From Trogon surrucura (Eukaryota > Chordata > Aves > Trogoniformes > Trogonidae), in the NCBI GenBank assembly GCA_020746105.1, contig CM036624.1:28046084-28110083 (forward strand): 64,000 bases of DNA, read 5' to 3'. The notes below the pieces were generated by a model. It was not told the origin of the DNA. It did no database searches and worked only from the letters and a program-made list of their open reading frames with translations. Position 1 is the first letter of the stretch; every line of letters starts with the position of its first letter. Positions 26,301-39,953 of this stretch are shown here, piece by piece. The translations under genes and the position numbers were made by a program.

Positions 26301-28377
26301 CTACCTCTTCACACACACAACAGAGTCCAGCTGGACCAAGGAATCACAGGTATTCACCATAATGCAAACCGACTTTCTTCTAACACCATAGTGAAGGCAT
26401 TTACTGCAAAGCTAGATAAGTTCTTAGCACAGTTGATAGTTTTTTCATTACTTCAAGTTCAATTATCAAGAAGTCCATTATTACTCAAAATGCAAATTTG
26501 AAAACTTGCTTTACCAACCAAAGTGAGATTCAAATTCCAATTATGATGACAGAAGTTACTGTTTACTAATCCCTTTTGTCTCTGACTGACAAGCAATGAG
26601 AGAAGAAAAAACAACCTGTTTTGAACCTTTCAAACAGCCGAGTGAGGGAGGCATTGACAGAAGAAGCTGAGACACACAGGTGGTATCCCCTGCTGCAAAA
26701 CCTTAATAAGTTTTAGACTAGATCCTCTAATGTTTTAGATTGTTAAGGAAGAAGGAAGGAAAAGCATCCCAGCAGAGTTGCAGCAATAAAAAACTGTTAT
26801 CTTAGGCTGGCAAAAAGAACTGACATTATGCTGTTTATCTGGAGGTTTAGGACTGATGAATGGCAGCGAAGCGACATGGAGCAGGCTCCTGAGAGCAGCG
26901 TGATGCTCCTGCCTCACATCTGGCTGCTGTAGAAGAACTTGAAGAGCAGAAGAGCCCTCATAGCACCCCTGGTCAACTTTCTCTTTTTTCCATTATGGCT
27001 GACATTTCTGAGTATGTGATCTGTTCCAGAGTATTAGCTTATCGCTGTGAGCTGCTGAAGCAAGACTCCACTCAGAAACAGAATACATATTTTTAATTCT
27101 AAATGAAAATAGAAAGGATAGGTTCATTTTCAACTGTCTAGTTGGAAGCAGAAACAAGTTTAATACAACATTCAGGGCAAAAAAATGTCTTTCTCAATCT
27201 GTTTTATTTTAACAACTCTAGGGATAAATTAATTAATAAATAATAGAGTAATGTGATTAAATTGGAACCTGACAAGTGATAAAAAAACCCAGCTCTGCAG
27301 AGTATTACAGTCATTTGGGAGTAAACAGATTTGTAAGAAAATAAATTTTAAAAAAGCCCACCTAACTTGTATCTAATGTATCTTCAAAAAAAAATTATAG
27401 AATTGGTGTGATGCTCTAGGTAATAAGGGACAAAAACGCCACTTCAAAGAAAAACTTTTGTTCTTTACCATTCTTCTCTATTCTTCTCTAAACATTTGAA
27501 AGGCGTTCTACTTTAGAATTGGGATATGTCATAAACAAAATAAGACTTGAATATCGTTCAAAGCACATGCTGAACTTCTCTTCCCTGTAGGAAGTTTAGA
27601 CTTCACTTTGAAACATTTACCTAGAATAGCATTACCTATATGATGTTAGAATAACAGTCACGTGTCTTAACAGTGCCTTCAGATGTCTTCATTTCATAAT
27701 GCTACTTGCTTAGCAGATTTTGAGATGCCAAAAGCTTTTTAACAGCAATCTAAATATTTAAATATACATGACTAATCCTACTAGCTAGTGTTAGAATCCG
27801 ATGTTGTAAGTTACCAAAACCACATTATTAATTCATAGGAAAGATAAAAACCATAAAATACTTTTAATTGATTCTAAACATCAAAAATTTTTCTCCAATA
27901 CAAGTAGATTTTTGTTCTGTTCGCTGAAATCACAGAATCACAGATAAACTATAATTTATAAACTATATAAACTATAATTTACAATCAGGTTATTTGCTGT
28001 AAGGCATTTTTACATATATAGCAGTCAAAGTAGCACCAAAAGAGGAGTTCTCAATAAAATATATGCCTGAAAAAGAAAAATTGCTCTGTATTCACATTTA
28101 GCATCTTACTTTCTGCAGAAGTAGGAAAGCCATTTTGTCAGCAACAGGGTGATAACTACTAAACCAGCAAAGTGTTATAGTTGCCCTTTACAAGGCAAGG
28201 CCAAACAGATAATGGAATAAGAGTTTGTCTTCAGCAGTAACAATGAAAGATTAAAACATATACTTACTAAAAGTAGCTCTAGCTAGAGATCCTGTTGCCA
28301 GACTCCACAAAGATGCCAAGGAGAGAAAAAAAATACTGACATCTTTGCCTAAACACTGACAATGAAGCCATCCAGGA
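23398..28377. other. Unique AT-rich sequence, no gene seen
   Basis: No clear repeat. A possible second MIR-like remnant lies at about 23645-23745 (weak, see findings). Small tandem repeats are attcttctct twice at 27471-27490 and an imperfect ataaactataattta pair at 27945-27982. The latter follows a 16-base aatcacagaatcacag that resembles a CR1 tip but has no CR1 body. Confidence 0.5.
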
Positions 28378-28405
28378 ATATATACATATATATATATGTA
28401 AATAT
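28378..28405. repeat. (TA)n microsatellite
   Basis: A short impure TA/CATA tract that is self-complementary. No associated element is visible. Confidence 0.85.
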
Positions 28406-29252
28406 AATGCTGCTACATTAGCTCTACCTGCTTTTGCATGCAGTAGAAAAGCCTGACAGCCCCTTTAGCTGAGAAGGTGACACATCTAGGTTCCTTTCAT
28501 AAAGTAACTGCCGTTAAAATCTAATTATCTAATTTCTTTCCTTGTTTGTAACTATGAAGACAGGATGAGGCTTCTACTTAAAGGAAAATCATAACAAATG
28601 CCAGACGTATTGTGAAAGCTAATGGTAAACAGCTGTAACACTTAAGAAACAAGATTTACTGGCCACAACAGTCTCTCAGCCTTTACCAATTCCTTGATTT
28701 CTGTTGCTGCTATTGGTCTCCCTTATTGGATCAAATCAATTACCACATGTGCTACCCTCTTTACCCACCTCTAAATTACACATTTCCATTCCCTGACAGG
28801 TTTTGGGTGAAGCTGTCGGAGGTGTTACTTGCAGTGTTAAGCAGTTCTTGCATCCCTACAGCATCCTTCTCGCAGTAGCCCCACTGCTACCAGCAGCTGA
28901 TCTTTTGCCTTTCCAGTGGCAGCGTGGAGTGAAAACCCAGCACTCCCATGCCTACCTAGTTTGAAGCATCTCTTTAGCGTTGTTTTCATCTTAAATCAGT
29001 AGCTAACCCTCCTATGTGAAATGGGCCTGCTTGCAAAACCAAAAAGTTTGTAAGGTGTTCCTTTACAGCATACATTGATCAGAAATATAATTTGCTCTGA
29101 TGATATCATGATCGTTACCACCACAATTACTTACTACCACTGTGCTTCTTTTTTAAATCTTAAATTCAGTCAGAAATGGAAATGCCTCTAAACAGCAAGG
29201 TGAAGTGATGGGAGCTGATGCTAGAAGGGCTGGTATTAAAGTGTGGAATTCT

Positions 29253-29290
29253 AAAAAAAAATATATATTTTTATATATATATATATATAA
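29253..29290. repeat. A9 plus (TA)n microsatellite
   Basis: A run of nine A is followed by alternating TA interrupted by one tttt. It is probably a slippage-prone simple repeat. Confidence 0.88.
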
Positions 29291-32200
29291 AACAAAGCTA
29301 TCTAACTATATTTACAACAATTAAAGTGCATTTGTTACAATTAGACAGTTTTACCTGACCTATACCAAGGGAGCCTAAGAGGGCACACGCAACCTAATCA
29401 TTTGTTCATTTTACTTTTTGCTTCAAATTTGGGTGGTGAAATAGGTTAATTAAGTAGTCTGACACTACTTCGAGTCTTGCTGTATCTGTGCTACAGCTGG
29501 CCCATTAGTAAGAGCTACCACTGCTTCATGCCTGCTCTAATTTCTGAGCAGATGCACAAGAAAATAATATTTTTAATTTTTCTGTTGTCATATTCAACAC
29601 TGAGATGTTGAAATGTACATTGCGCAAATGGTAATTGGGAATCGAGAGGTACCATGCGTTCAACAGCATGCGAAGGCAGCACAAATACAGGGTACTCAAT
29701 GTCAATCAAACAGGCTTAAAAAAAAACATGAGAAGAAAATGAAGTACTGTAGAAAAAATACATTTCTTATAGGATAGACTATTCAGTCCAGAGAACTCTT
29801 AAATGTCAACAGTCTTTAAGATGGGTGAGAGGCTGTGTTGTTTTTTTCCGAACCTGATTATCATTTTTCCTTTTCATGTGGGAAACCAAAGTGATGGTTA
29901 CCTCAATTCTACAGCTTTTTTCTCAATGAATCCTGAATTCAGAAGTTTTGATAAAATATCAATCATCTAGTCATTCTTTACATTTGTCATACCTACACTG
30001 AATGCATCCTATAAGTTAATTTGGGAAGATGCACATATCTGGAACATGACACAGTCTACAATAGCAAAAGTGACAGGATTCTATCCTGTGGACTCTATCC
30101 CACATTCTTAAATAATTTCATTAATTACTTAATAACTTGTAATTTCAACATGGGGATTCCTACACGCATTTGCCATAGAGATAAGTTTTCAACCTCATAA
30201 ATAGTTTGTGTGTCAGGTGAAGTTTAAAAATAAAACTAAATATTTCACTTAATTCTGCAGTTCTTGCAACTCCTACATTCTAGAAAGAGACTTTAGATTG
30301 TTTCCTACTTCTTGCTGTTACGGTATCTTAATCCCCAATTATATATCTATCAATGATATGAAAGTTTCTAAATTAAGAGTTAGAATCTTCCAGTATGAAA
30401 ACCTTGTTTGAAAAACCTTTAAATGTAGACTCTTCAGAGTGATGGAATTCTGTGTGCTACGGGAAGGAATTTAATTTTTTTTAAATTTCACACTGAAAAG
30501 TATTGCTGCTTCATCATCCCCCTACCTCACCATTGAATGCCAACATTCAACTTTTAAAAGTTGATTATTTCTGTCACTAAGGCAATTCAAAACCTGGATT
30601 CGTCTGAACAGATTACAGTGAAGCAGCTGCAGCACAGACAAGGCTCCGTTGTCTTTATCAGTAACTTTATCTTACCCAAGATGTTCACTTCTTACACTGG
30701 GAATGTTTATCTGTGGCTCAAAGCCTCCCAGAAAGCTGAAATATCCTAAAAGGTAACATAATTCTTTTAAACTCGTTTGTAACACGTACACATGCCACTT
30801 TTTCCATATACAATTTTTATAACAACAATTCATACCGGTAAGTGACATACAAATCAGCCTGTATATAAAAGCAGTACCAATAATTTTTGAGGCTGAAGTG
30901 AGGTCTGTTTGAAAGTTTGCCTCTGTTATAAAGAATAGGCTGTTCACTTCACAAATTGATACTTTATTTTGATTGCATAATGCAGTATAAATTCCTTCGA
31001 AAGGTGTGCCTAGGTCAGTTTTCAAGTTATTTCAACTAAAATTTTATCTGCATCCTTACACAAAAGATCCAAAAAACCCCCACATGATTTTTGTTTTCAA
31101 CAATAAAGCCTGTGCATTTTCCACAGGTGTTTCTTCATTTTTAGCAGGGTTTAACCTCTGTTTTTTGCCTATAAGCACATATGCGTGTAATCCTTTGACA
31201 AGGATTTTCCAAAGTGACAGTTCAAACTGTCAACCACTTCTTCAGGGGTCATGACTTCATGGCTAAACTTCCTTTTGATATACGTGCAATTAAACATTTC
31301 ACACTGTTTCAGAGCCTTCATCTTACTCCCTTCAAAGTTAATGTACCATCATTGCTGCCTCATACTGCAAAGTGCATTTGAGACAAGACTATCATTAACT
31401 TAACATGCAATTCAGAGTCCATTCGCTACATGTTGTGCCCTTCAGTTTTGCTCTATTTAATATTTTACAACCAGTAAACATAACTTTGCATTAATCTTTA
31501 TTAAACATAACTTGAGTTTTTAAAGCACTATTCCTGAATTGCCTGGGACAGCAAATGGATCTGCAACATCAACATTGTTAAGAAAGCTTACTGTTCCATC
31601 TTGATTTCTTTCTACTTTTATAGTATTAAAATAAAAATAATGAAGTAGAGATGAAAGAAGCAAGGGTATGAAAGCATTTTTGCAGTACTGTGCACAGTAA
31701 ATGAGATGAAACTGGATTCAGCTTCACAGATCTGCTAAGAATTCTGGGAGCTGCAAGCCTAACTCAAAGCTTAAGAAATCAAATTTATAACTGACCTTCT
31801 TTTGATTTTTACAATTCCAACATTCTCATTCTCCAGTTCTCCTAAAATAATCTTGATTATAGTGTTTCATGATACCTAAAATGATATCAAACCTATTGTC
31901 AAAGTTTACAGCACTGCCATGCACTTATTCAGAACTCTGTGTGCAGATGCCATAAATTAATTGGGTTGCTTATACTAAATTAAAAGCTTTCAAAGAATTA
32001 TTTAGATTCTGGAGTTATATATCCTTTGGGATACAATCTGGTACAGTCTCTCTCTGTCTTTAAGTGTATCTGAACATCACAAAATACAACAGAGGAACTC
32101 AAAACCACAGCTCTGGACTGTGAATGTTCTCAACTTCATCGGTGCACAGTTTCAGCTGCTAATTGATTCTGCATAATGGCAAGCTAAGGAAGTCAATTTT

Positions 32201-33235
32201 TTTCAGTTGATTGGATTGTACTTTATCCTCCATTTCTTTCAGGTTTAATACTAATAACTGATCCATTTGAAGTAACACGAAAGCCATGAATTTTAAACCC
32301 ATAAAATTAAATCTTGAGAAATCTTTTCCTGTTTCACTTACAATGCACACACTTTCCTGACCGTTGGACTCGGAAGAACACGCAATCTCAACCTGTGGGT
32401 CCTATCCGGCAGCCAATAAGTTTCATTGCTCCCTCCTATTTAAACAACAGTATAAAAACCAGCGTCATAACTGGTTGTCTCAACTCTGAGTTTCTTGATC
32501 AAAGTCAACTTCATACACTATTTAGAAAGTATACAAGTGTGTCTACCTTATTGCTAAAAAACTCTACTACCTGTGGAGAAAAAAAACCAAGAGGACATTT
32601 TGATTTAAGTTAGAATCATGAAGGTCACTCACTGTACAGTCAGGTTCACAGAGCTAGAGATTACAACATTTCCCGATTTTTCAGCTTATTGTTACTATAT
32701 TTTTTCCTTTTTAATTATTTATCAGACAAACTTCAAGACACATTAGAACTCATCCACTGCAAACGACACATGGCATGCTTAGTACTGCTACTCTTCCAAG
32801 TTGTTTTTATATCAGGTCTGCAAGTATCTTATTCATGTCAAAGGGAATCTTCTTTTTAAGACATACTACAAAACAACTATTCTACATAACAAATAAGATT
32901 TCCATCCAGTGCTGATATACTGATGTGTTGGGGTTTTTTGTTGTGTTTTCTTAAAGGGTTTAAAGGATTAAAAACCATTCTGCAGGCAAGAACCAGAGTC
33001 ATACACAACACTCTGGAAACCAGATGAAGTCATGAATTTGCAGCTGGCTAAGCTATTCATCTGGAAGCGAAATCCAGCTGCAGTTGCTATTTTTTTCTTA
33101 TTTATGGTCATGGAGTGCAACAAAGAGTCTTTGGTACTGGAAGGAATGCCACAAACTATGATTCTCTTTCTTTAAAACATGGAATTCCTGTAGAAAGAGT
33201 TGGAAGTAACTCTTGCACTGTAGATAGCCGCTGTA

Positions 33236-33260
33236 GTGTATGTGTGTGTGTGTGCATGTG
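33236..33260. repeat. (TG)n microsatellite
   Basis: A short impure TG dinucleotide tract with one TA and one CA interruption. Confidence 0.88.
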
Positions 33261-36200
33261 CTACAAACAAAACATTACGTTCAGATAAACTAATATGTAA
33301 TAAAATCACAGAAAGTTAGGCAAAATATGAAATAAGTATCAGTATTTTTAATTTGGCTCATTTTTTAGACAGTATCTGTTTCTGGGGATACAGTTAAAGG
33401 CATAGACATGAGGATAGAAAATACATAGACTTATTGTACTTATGTGTCATCACATTTTCTAGAAAGATTATTGTCCATCAGGTAGCTTGAAATTTAATTT
33501 GGGGAAAATGTTCACAGTTAGAGTAAGGAGTAATTTTAATAATTTTTATTAGGCTGGTGCTAAGCACATTGCAAAAAGGTTTTATAGAGTTTTATCTGTA
33601 CAAATCAATATATTACCATGTAAAGTGTATGTTCCTTACCATTTATTATGAACTGCTTTTTTTTATTTCTCTAGCCATGAAGTCTCTTGGAGTACAACGA
33701 TTTAAAATGGAGCAAACTTAAGATGGCCAGAATATGCAAGAGTTTTTAGAAACTCCTCGAACCAAATTCATACAGTTTTTAAAAACATAACAATGACAGA
33801 ATATTGTCCACACTAAAACAGAGTTTGTTGGCGAAAACAAGGTTTGAAAATGTCACACACAGCTAGTTTGATCTTGTTACCTTTGAAGATGGGAGTCAGA
33901 AAGGCAATATAAAAGAGTAGTACATACCGTGAGTTGCATCAAAAAGCGATTGCAATTACAGACAAATGTTTATTCCTTATCTTAATCTGCTTATACATTT
34001 TAAGCAAAATCACTGGCAAATGTCTATTCACTTCTATAAAAGCACATGAATTGTCACGATCTCTTAATTACCATAGTGTTTATTCTTGCAATTTACATGC
34101 ATTTATTAACATAAATTATGTATTTCTTATGGAGAAACACATATAGATTTCTGTGATATAAACACATACCCAAGTCCAATACAGTTGCCCCACTGGAGAA
34201 CCAAAAATCCATTACAAAGGTCATTCTTTAATTGTCAACAAATTCTTAAACATTACAGCTATGGAACACACAATATCACGTCGTGTTACAGAAAACCTTC
34301 AAAACATTAACTGGAAGGATTTTCAAAATATATTCACTAACATTTTAACTTGAATTTTCCTGTCTTTAGAATGCAGTAGTAGCAGTCTTTTAATTCTTTT
34401 AAAAATACCTTTTTATTGGTAAGTACATTACAATTGAAAAATGTATATCTCAGTAGTGCCATCTGTAAGAAGAATGTTCCTGGATACATTAGGAAGCTGG
34501 GAACTGTCCCCTCCTGGTGGCTGCAACTTCATTTTGTAGCCTTGTGGACTCATTACTTGCATATAGAGACGTGACATTTTCACATCTAGGAAAGCTGTCT
34601 CTGGGTTGATTTTTTCCCTTCCTTAGACTGGGTGGGTGTAACTTGAGATGAAATCCTACCTCCAGCGAAAGAAAAAAGCACTCTAAAAGAAGTTTTTTTA
34701 TTGTAATGGCAGCTGTGTGAATCAGCTCCAAGATCTGCAGTGTCAGAGGAAGCCCTGAGAGAGAAGGATTAATGGGCAGAGGGCAGGTGAAGCAGTCAAA
34801 GGTGACTAATAAATTAGCGTATCACATGGTTGCACAATTTATCACATAGTTCTTCATCTCATCACATTTATCACCACCACCTATGTGCTTGCATGTATGT
34901 AATGCCTATGGCCACATGCACTGTGGCCCAATGCTGTGATCACCAAAATCAGTGATAAGTTACATAGATCAGAGTTCATGTTTCTCATTAAAAATCTTTT
35001 TAAAAGATTCCAAGGCATTCAGAATGAACAGCAGTAAACAATTTGTTCACTTTGGCTTCATCAAATAGTAATGCTCAGATAACAAATAACTAGACACTAT
35101 GGCAGAAGAAGGAATTTTATAATAAAATAAAATTCAACTATTTATACTATATTCCAATTAAAGAAAGACAAGAAATGACAAATGATCTTTTCTGGCCTAC
35201 TGATCAGAGTTCCACTGGTTTTCTCATCTCTGTACAGACTGTACTTTAGGGATACCACAAAGGGATACCACAAAGAACTGACTGAAGTTACTGGACTAAC
35301 CTGTAGATTTTTATATCCATTTATATAACCAAGTTTCCTCTACATTAGCGTGATAATCTGTTATGGAAGTGCTGAGAAATCAGTTTGCAGTTTTGAAGAA
35401 ATATCTATTGGTTTTAAAAAGACTATGTGCAATTAGCTAAAATATTGAATGTGGAAGACAGTATTTCCCTAGAGAAGGAAGATCAAAGGGCTGTAACATA
35501 AGCAAGAATTTTGATCAAGCCTTAGAAGTGTTTGATATTTTAAATAAACAAATATTGATTCCTTGATTAGGTACTAATACAGTCCATCATCGATGCAAGC
35601 CTGGAGAGCTCTTTGCTCACCCTAGCTATGTAAAACCTGTCTCTTCCAGTCTTTGCCTGATATTCTGTATGACCTCCATTATCTTCAAGGGAAATTTTGA
35701 GATTCATATTGATGAAGGTCTCGTCTGTTTGTCTTTCTTCTTTTTCTTTACATAAATCCAGAAGCCTATGTAAACTGTCTGGAGTGGAACTACAGCCAGA
35801 TTGGGGCACTAAGAAGAGGAGAAAGGATTTCAGCTGGCAGTAGCTGTGATCACTGCACACTGACAACAGGGGAAGTTGTTGGACAGAAGATTGTTTTTTG
35901 CTTCTGTATAAAACTGCATATTGATATAAGCTGATATAAGACTCCTAAAGTGTATCTAAGGTTATTTTATTGCACCTATTATATTCGTTTCCCCAAAGCA
36001 AAATGTTGATATAACTCATTTAGGAGTTCTCATTTATTCGGAAATTTTCTTCCACTGGATTCAGCAAGTGCCACTGCAAGAAAGGTGGAAGTTATAATAT
36101 ATAGTAATATCAGTGGAATTTTCTCCTTCAAATATAAGGAGACAACTAAAATTACAGTAGAAAAGACAAAATATCATGGTATGATAAATATTGTCCTGTC

Positions 36201-36392
36201 TAACATTCTCTGCTGTGCAGGAATGCATTTATTTTTTCAATAAATAAAATTGCAGAACAGTTTTCCCTCTACGAAGCTGTCCCTTGACTCTTTCTTATAA
36301 TGCAGAAGACACTGGGATAAGTCCGAGGGCCAGATTTCTTCAGTGACCATGATTATAAAATATTTCTCTATCTCCTCAACAGCTTTATGAGA

Positions 36393-36406
36393 TTTTTTTT
36401 TTTTTT
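36393..36406. repeat. Poly-T tract (14 T)
   Basis: A pure run of 14 T in otherwise unremarkable sequence. Confidence 0.88.
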
Positions 36407-37679
36407 CCTTAACTGTGACTGTCTTTGGTTTTTTCTTGCTTTCTGGCCAATTAATGAGAAAATTCTACCAGTGACATTGTCTCTTTCTTCAGTCTATATG
36501 AGACTAAAAGGAGGTTTCTTTTACCATCTGACTGGAGTGGCTGAAAGAGTATAGTTTTTCATGGAGCACCTTCTTGTCTTTTTCTGTTTCAAAGCTGCAG
36601 TAAAGTAGAAGCTTAGCAGGCTTACTGACTCAGAGGCTATTCCTGTTAACTGTCTAGGGGGTTTTGTTTGCTTGTTTTGAGCTCAAAGGGGCACTAGACA
36701 AGAAAGTAGAGGGCAGAGGCTTTAAATCCTGCTAAGGGAATTTGGTACAGCTATATTGCTGCTTTACCCGATGTCATCCTGGAATGCTGCAGGGGAAGAG
36801 GAGGTTCTTTTCCAAGTGCCCCTTCCTCCTTATATTTTGCACGAATCTAAATCATTAATTATGTTTTGCAGGAGCATGAGTGTCTTTTACTCACAATGAA
36901 CAAAAGCAGAAGATTCATCCCATCCTTGAGTGAAAGCAAAGAACTCTATCCAAAACAAACAGTACGAAAGGGCAAGAACTTTCTATACAAAGCAGCTTTG
37001 GGATGCAAGCTGTTCCATAATATGCTGTTGCTGAATAGTGACTTACGTCTCTGTTAGGTAAATATCATGCTGTCATTCTCATGACATATTATAAAACCAG
37101 AAACAACAGTTACAACAACAACATTTACATCGATTTTTGTAAAACACTGTTCTATGGGAATACCACTGTTCTTTGGGACATACTATATGGTACTGTAAGA
37201 CTTCATTGTCTTCATTTTATCAGAAGACCACTGACAATGGAGAAATATGATGTAATTTCTGTAATTTAAGTTGGTTAGTTAATATGAAGCCTTCAAAGCT
37301 GAGAGCTAATTTACCTATCACAGAATATGTTACTTACTTTATTTAAAGACAAAATATAAGATATGAACACACAAGGAGTTTCCTTACAATCAAGGGAAAA
37401 ACGTGGCTTTTTAAAACTCCTGTGAATAGAAGAATTATTTTCTGCTGGCCTGACATACGAAGGAAGTTGCTTTTTATCAGCAGGAGATACAGTTTAGAAG
37501 AAGAAACAGTTACAGGTTCATGTTTTAAGGAAGCCATTTAAGTTTCTTTACATCCCAGTTTTTCTACACTTAGCTATAATGTCAGTGGCATCACTGTATC
37601 CTTATAAGAAGACAACCGACATGCTTAATGGCTACAGATTTAGGTGCCAGGTTGTGCTGTGTATTGTAACAATTGCCTC

Positions 37680-37693
37680 TTTTTTTTTTTTTT
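37680..37693. repeat. Poly-T tract (14 T)
   Basis: A pure run of 14 T. No retroposon is recognised beside it. Confidence 0.88.
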
Positions 37694-39717
37694 GATGCCT
37701 TCCTCAAACAGGATGCAACAAAGGCAGGAGCTCTGCAAAAATCTTAAAAGCAAGAGGACTACATTTGCCTTACAGAGATGGAGTGAATTTTATGTGCTTT
37801 ATGTCTGAGGAGTAACAGACAAAAACCCCTTTGGGGTACTTTTACACAGTAATTCACCACAGGATTATAACCCTCATGCCATTATAACCCTCATTGAACC
37901 ACCAAGAGGAAGGAGCAAATCCACCGCCAGTAGGTTCTAAAACATGTACTTCTACTGACGAAGAGAGACCCAAGTGTGTTGTCTAAGACTGTCCCAGGAT
38001 CTTTGAGTTCTTTCAGCTGAAATGAAAGAACCAGTTTAAAGTTTAACATTTAAAATTACAAAGCAAATATTCCCCAAGATTTTAATTCAAACCGGTGAAC
38101 AGCCATTCACCTTTTCAAGCAAACACAGATTAATGTGTTCAACATATGGGTCACATCAAAAATGCCAACTCACGGTCTGTATGTCTGTATTTTTATATAT
38201 TTTTATTGCATATTTGTTAAAAAGGCATAAGGTCAAAAATAACCAAATATCTTCTAAAAGCAATTTGATAAGTAGTGAGGCATGCTAATGTTCAATGCTG
38301 AAACGCCCAATAATTACTGTGATGAATATGAAAGCTTGCATTACATTCTGTCTGCCTTTTTCTTCCATTGTTTTATTAGGGCCATATTTAGTACCTATTC
38401 TTAGATTTTTTGTCCTATTGCTATATTGGCCAGAAGATAAACAAGTTACTAAAATTTTGTCATTTACTTTCATTGCCTCAAGCATGTTCAGCAGGTATAG
38501 CTAAAGATACAAACTTTTTTTTCCCCATCCTATTTATCTTATCTTTCTTCTGAATTTGGGATGAAAACATAAGGAAAAAGAAATTTAACTACACCCATTA
38601 ATATCTTGGCATTATAGATATCAGGGATACACTAAAAAGCCTAAGGAAATAAGAACAGAAATTTGTTTATTCTGCTTGTTATTTTTCATCCTGACATTGA
38701 CTCATCATACTATGTCATACATGTAATAGTTCAACTTTGGCTGTGGATATTATTAATATAAACAACATGATTCTCCTCTCAGTGTTCTAAAACATCTTGT
38801 GCTCTGACATTTGAAAGTAAGTATCAAATGAGGGTTTACCAATGAGACAGTACTGGAAATTAAATTTCTTTCTATTTCTATACTTTCTATTATTACTATG
38901 TGTTGGCTGTATTTGGCTAAAATGTTTGGCTGACTCTTCCATTAAGACTGTTTCCTGCTGAAAGTTAGGACTATTGGGTCCAGAAAAAATTGAAAAACAT
39001 ACTTGGTTTTTTATACTTCATATTTAAGCAGCACCCGGAGAACAACACGTTGTTCAGAAAAACACCAGAACACGTCAGTGTCTCCAGATAACACACAACA
39101 ATTCCAAGGGAAAATTTACTCTATCACAGTGTTAAATTTGTTGTATAATTCACTGGGTGACATCACTTTTTCACAGCCATTTTCAGAAATAAAATTCATT
39201 ATCTTTTCTATTCCTCTTGCAGCTATGGTAGGCAAGTTAGGCATTATGGTTTTGATTGTCCATGAGAAACTGAGGAATTTAGTCTAGCACAAGTTATTAA
39301 AGGTGAATTTCTGTCATAATGGCACATTTTAATTCAGTTATTTAACTTATTGCAATATAATTGTTTTAAGGCAGAACCAACTGCGCTGTTTCATGACAAA
39401 TGCAGACACGATCTTTAAACATGCTGAAGTTTTCCACCACAGATCAAGAAATCAAGCTATAAATACATTTTTGGCTATTTGTCAAGGAAGTGTACAACAG
39501 GATGCTGGTTATTGCTCCTTGTCATCCACACCACTGTTATTTATACTTACCAACGTGTGGCAACGTGTGACTGTTACCTTAAGGTCTTTGATGTGAAAGG
39601 AAGCGCTTATAATTACTTTGTCCAGTGACACTTGATTCACAATATTGGAGATTTGACAGAGGGGTAGCATGGTCTAGCCTTGGCCAAGAGCTGGATACAA
39701 TGCAAAAAAGGGCTGAC

Positions 39718-39953
39718 TGTGGTGAGCCATGACCCACACGACAACGCAACCCCAGCTCACAGTAGTGGCCCTTCATACTTCTACTGGCTCTTGGGGTCAG
39801 TAACTGGGGTGAACCTCAGGGGGTGGTGTGTGCCCACGTGTGTATTTGCGACGCAGAAAGTTTTCCTCGGCATTACCTGTCCCTTACTTGGTTCACTTAA
39901 TAAATTGAACTTAGCAGTGTGACATCATTCGATGTTCCTCTCCCCACCACGAC
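39718..39953 (+). mobile_element. Candidate solo LTR-like element
   Basis: A patch clearly richer in GC and CpG than its surroundings. It can be read as starting tgtggtgagcc (39718), with a polyadenylation signal aataaa near 39899, and ending ccaccacgaca (39953). That TG...CA frame, with AATAAA about 50 bases before the end, is the usual layout of a retroviral LTR. No target-site duplication is convincing, no internal retroviral region adjoins it, and the 5' limit is uncertain; related-looking sequence (gacagaggggtagcatgg) begins at about 39656. It could be another unrecognised repeat. Confidence 0.35.

Larger units (their letters stand above)
29291..39639. other. Unique AT-rich sequence, no gene seen
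   Basis: About 10 kb without a recognisable interspersed repeat or exon. It holds a TG tract (33236-33260), a 13-base direct duplication gggataccacaaa at 35249-35274, 14-T runs at 36393-36406 and 37680-37693, and a short attataaccctcat duplication at 37868-37897. Open frames of up to 117 codons (30672-31025, minus) match nothing I recognise. Confidence 0.5.

Noticed and set aside
27929-27982. aatcacagaatcacag resembling a CR1 tip
   Set aside because: No CR1 body follows; an imperfect AT-rich tandem repeat does. Sixteen bases are too few for a call.
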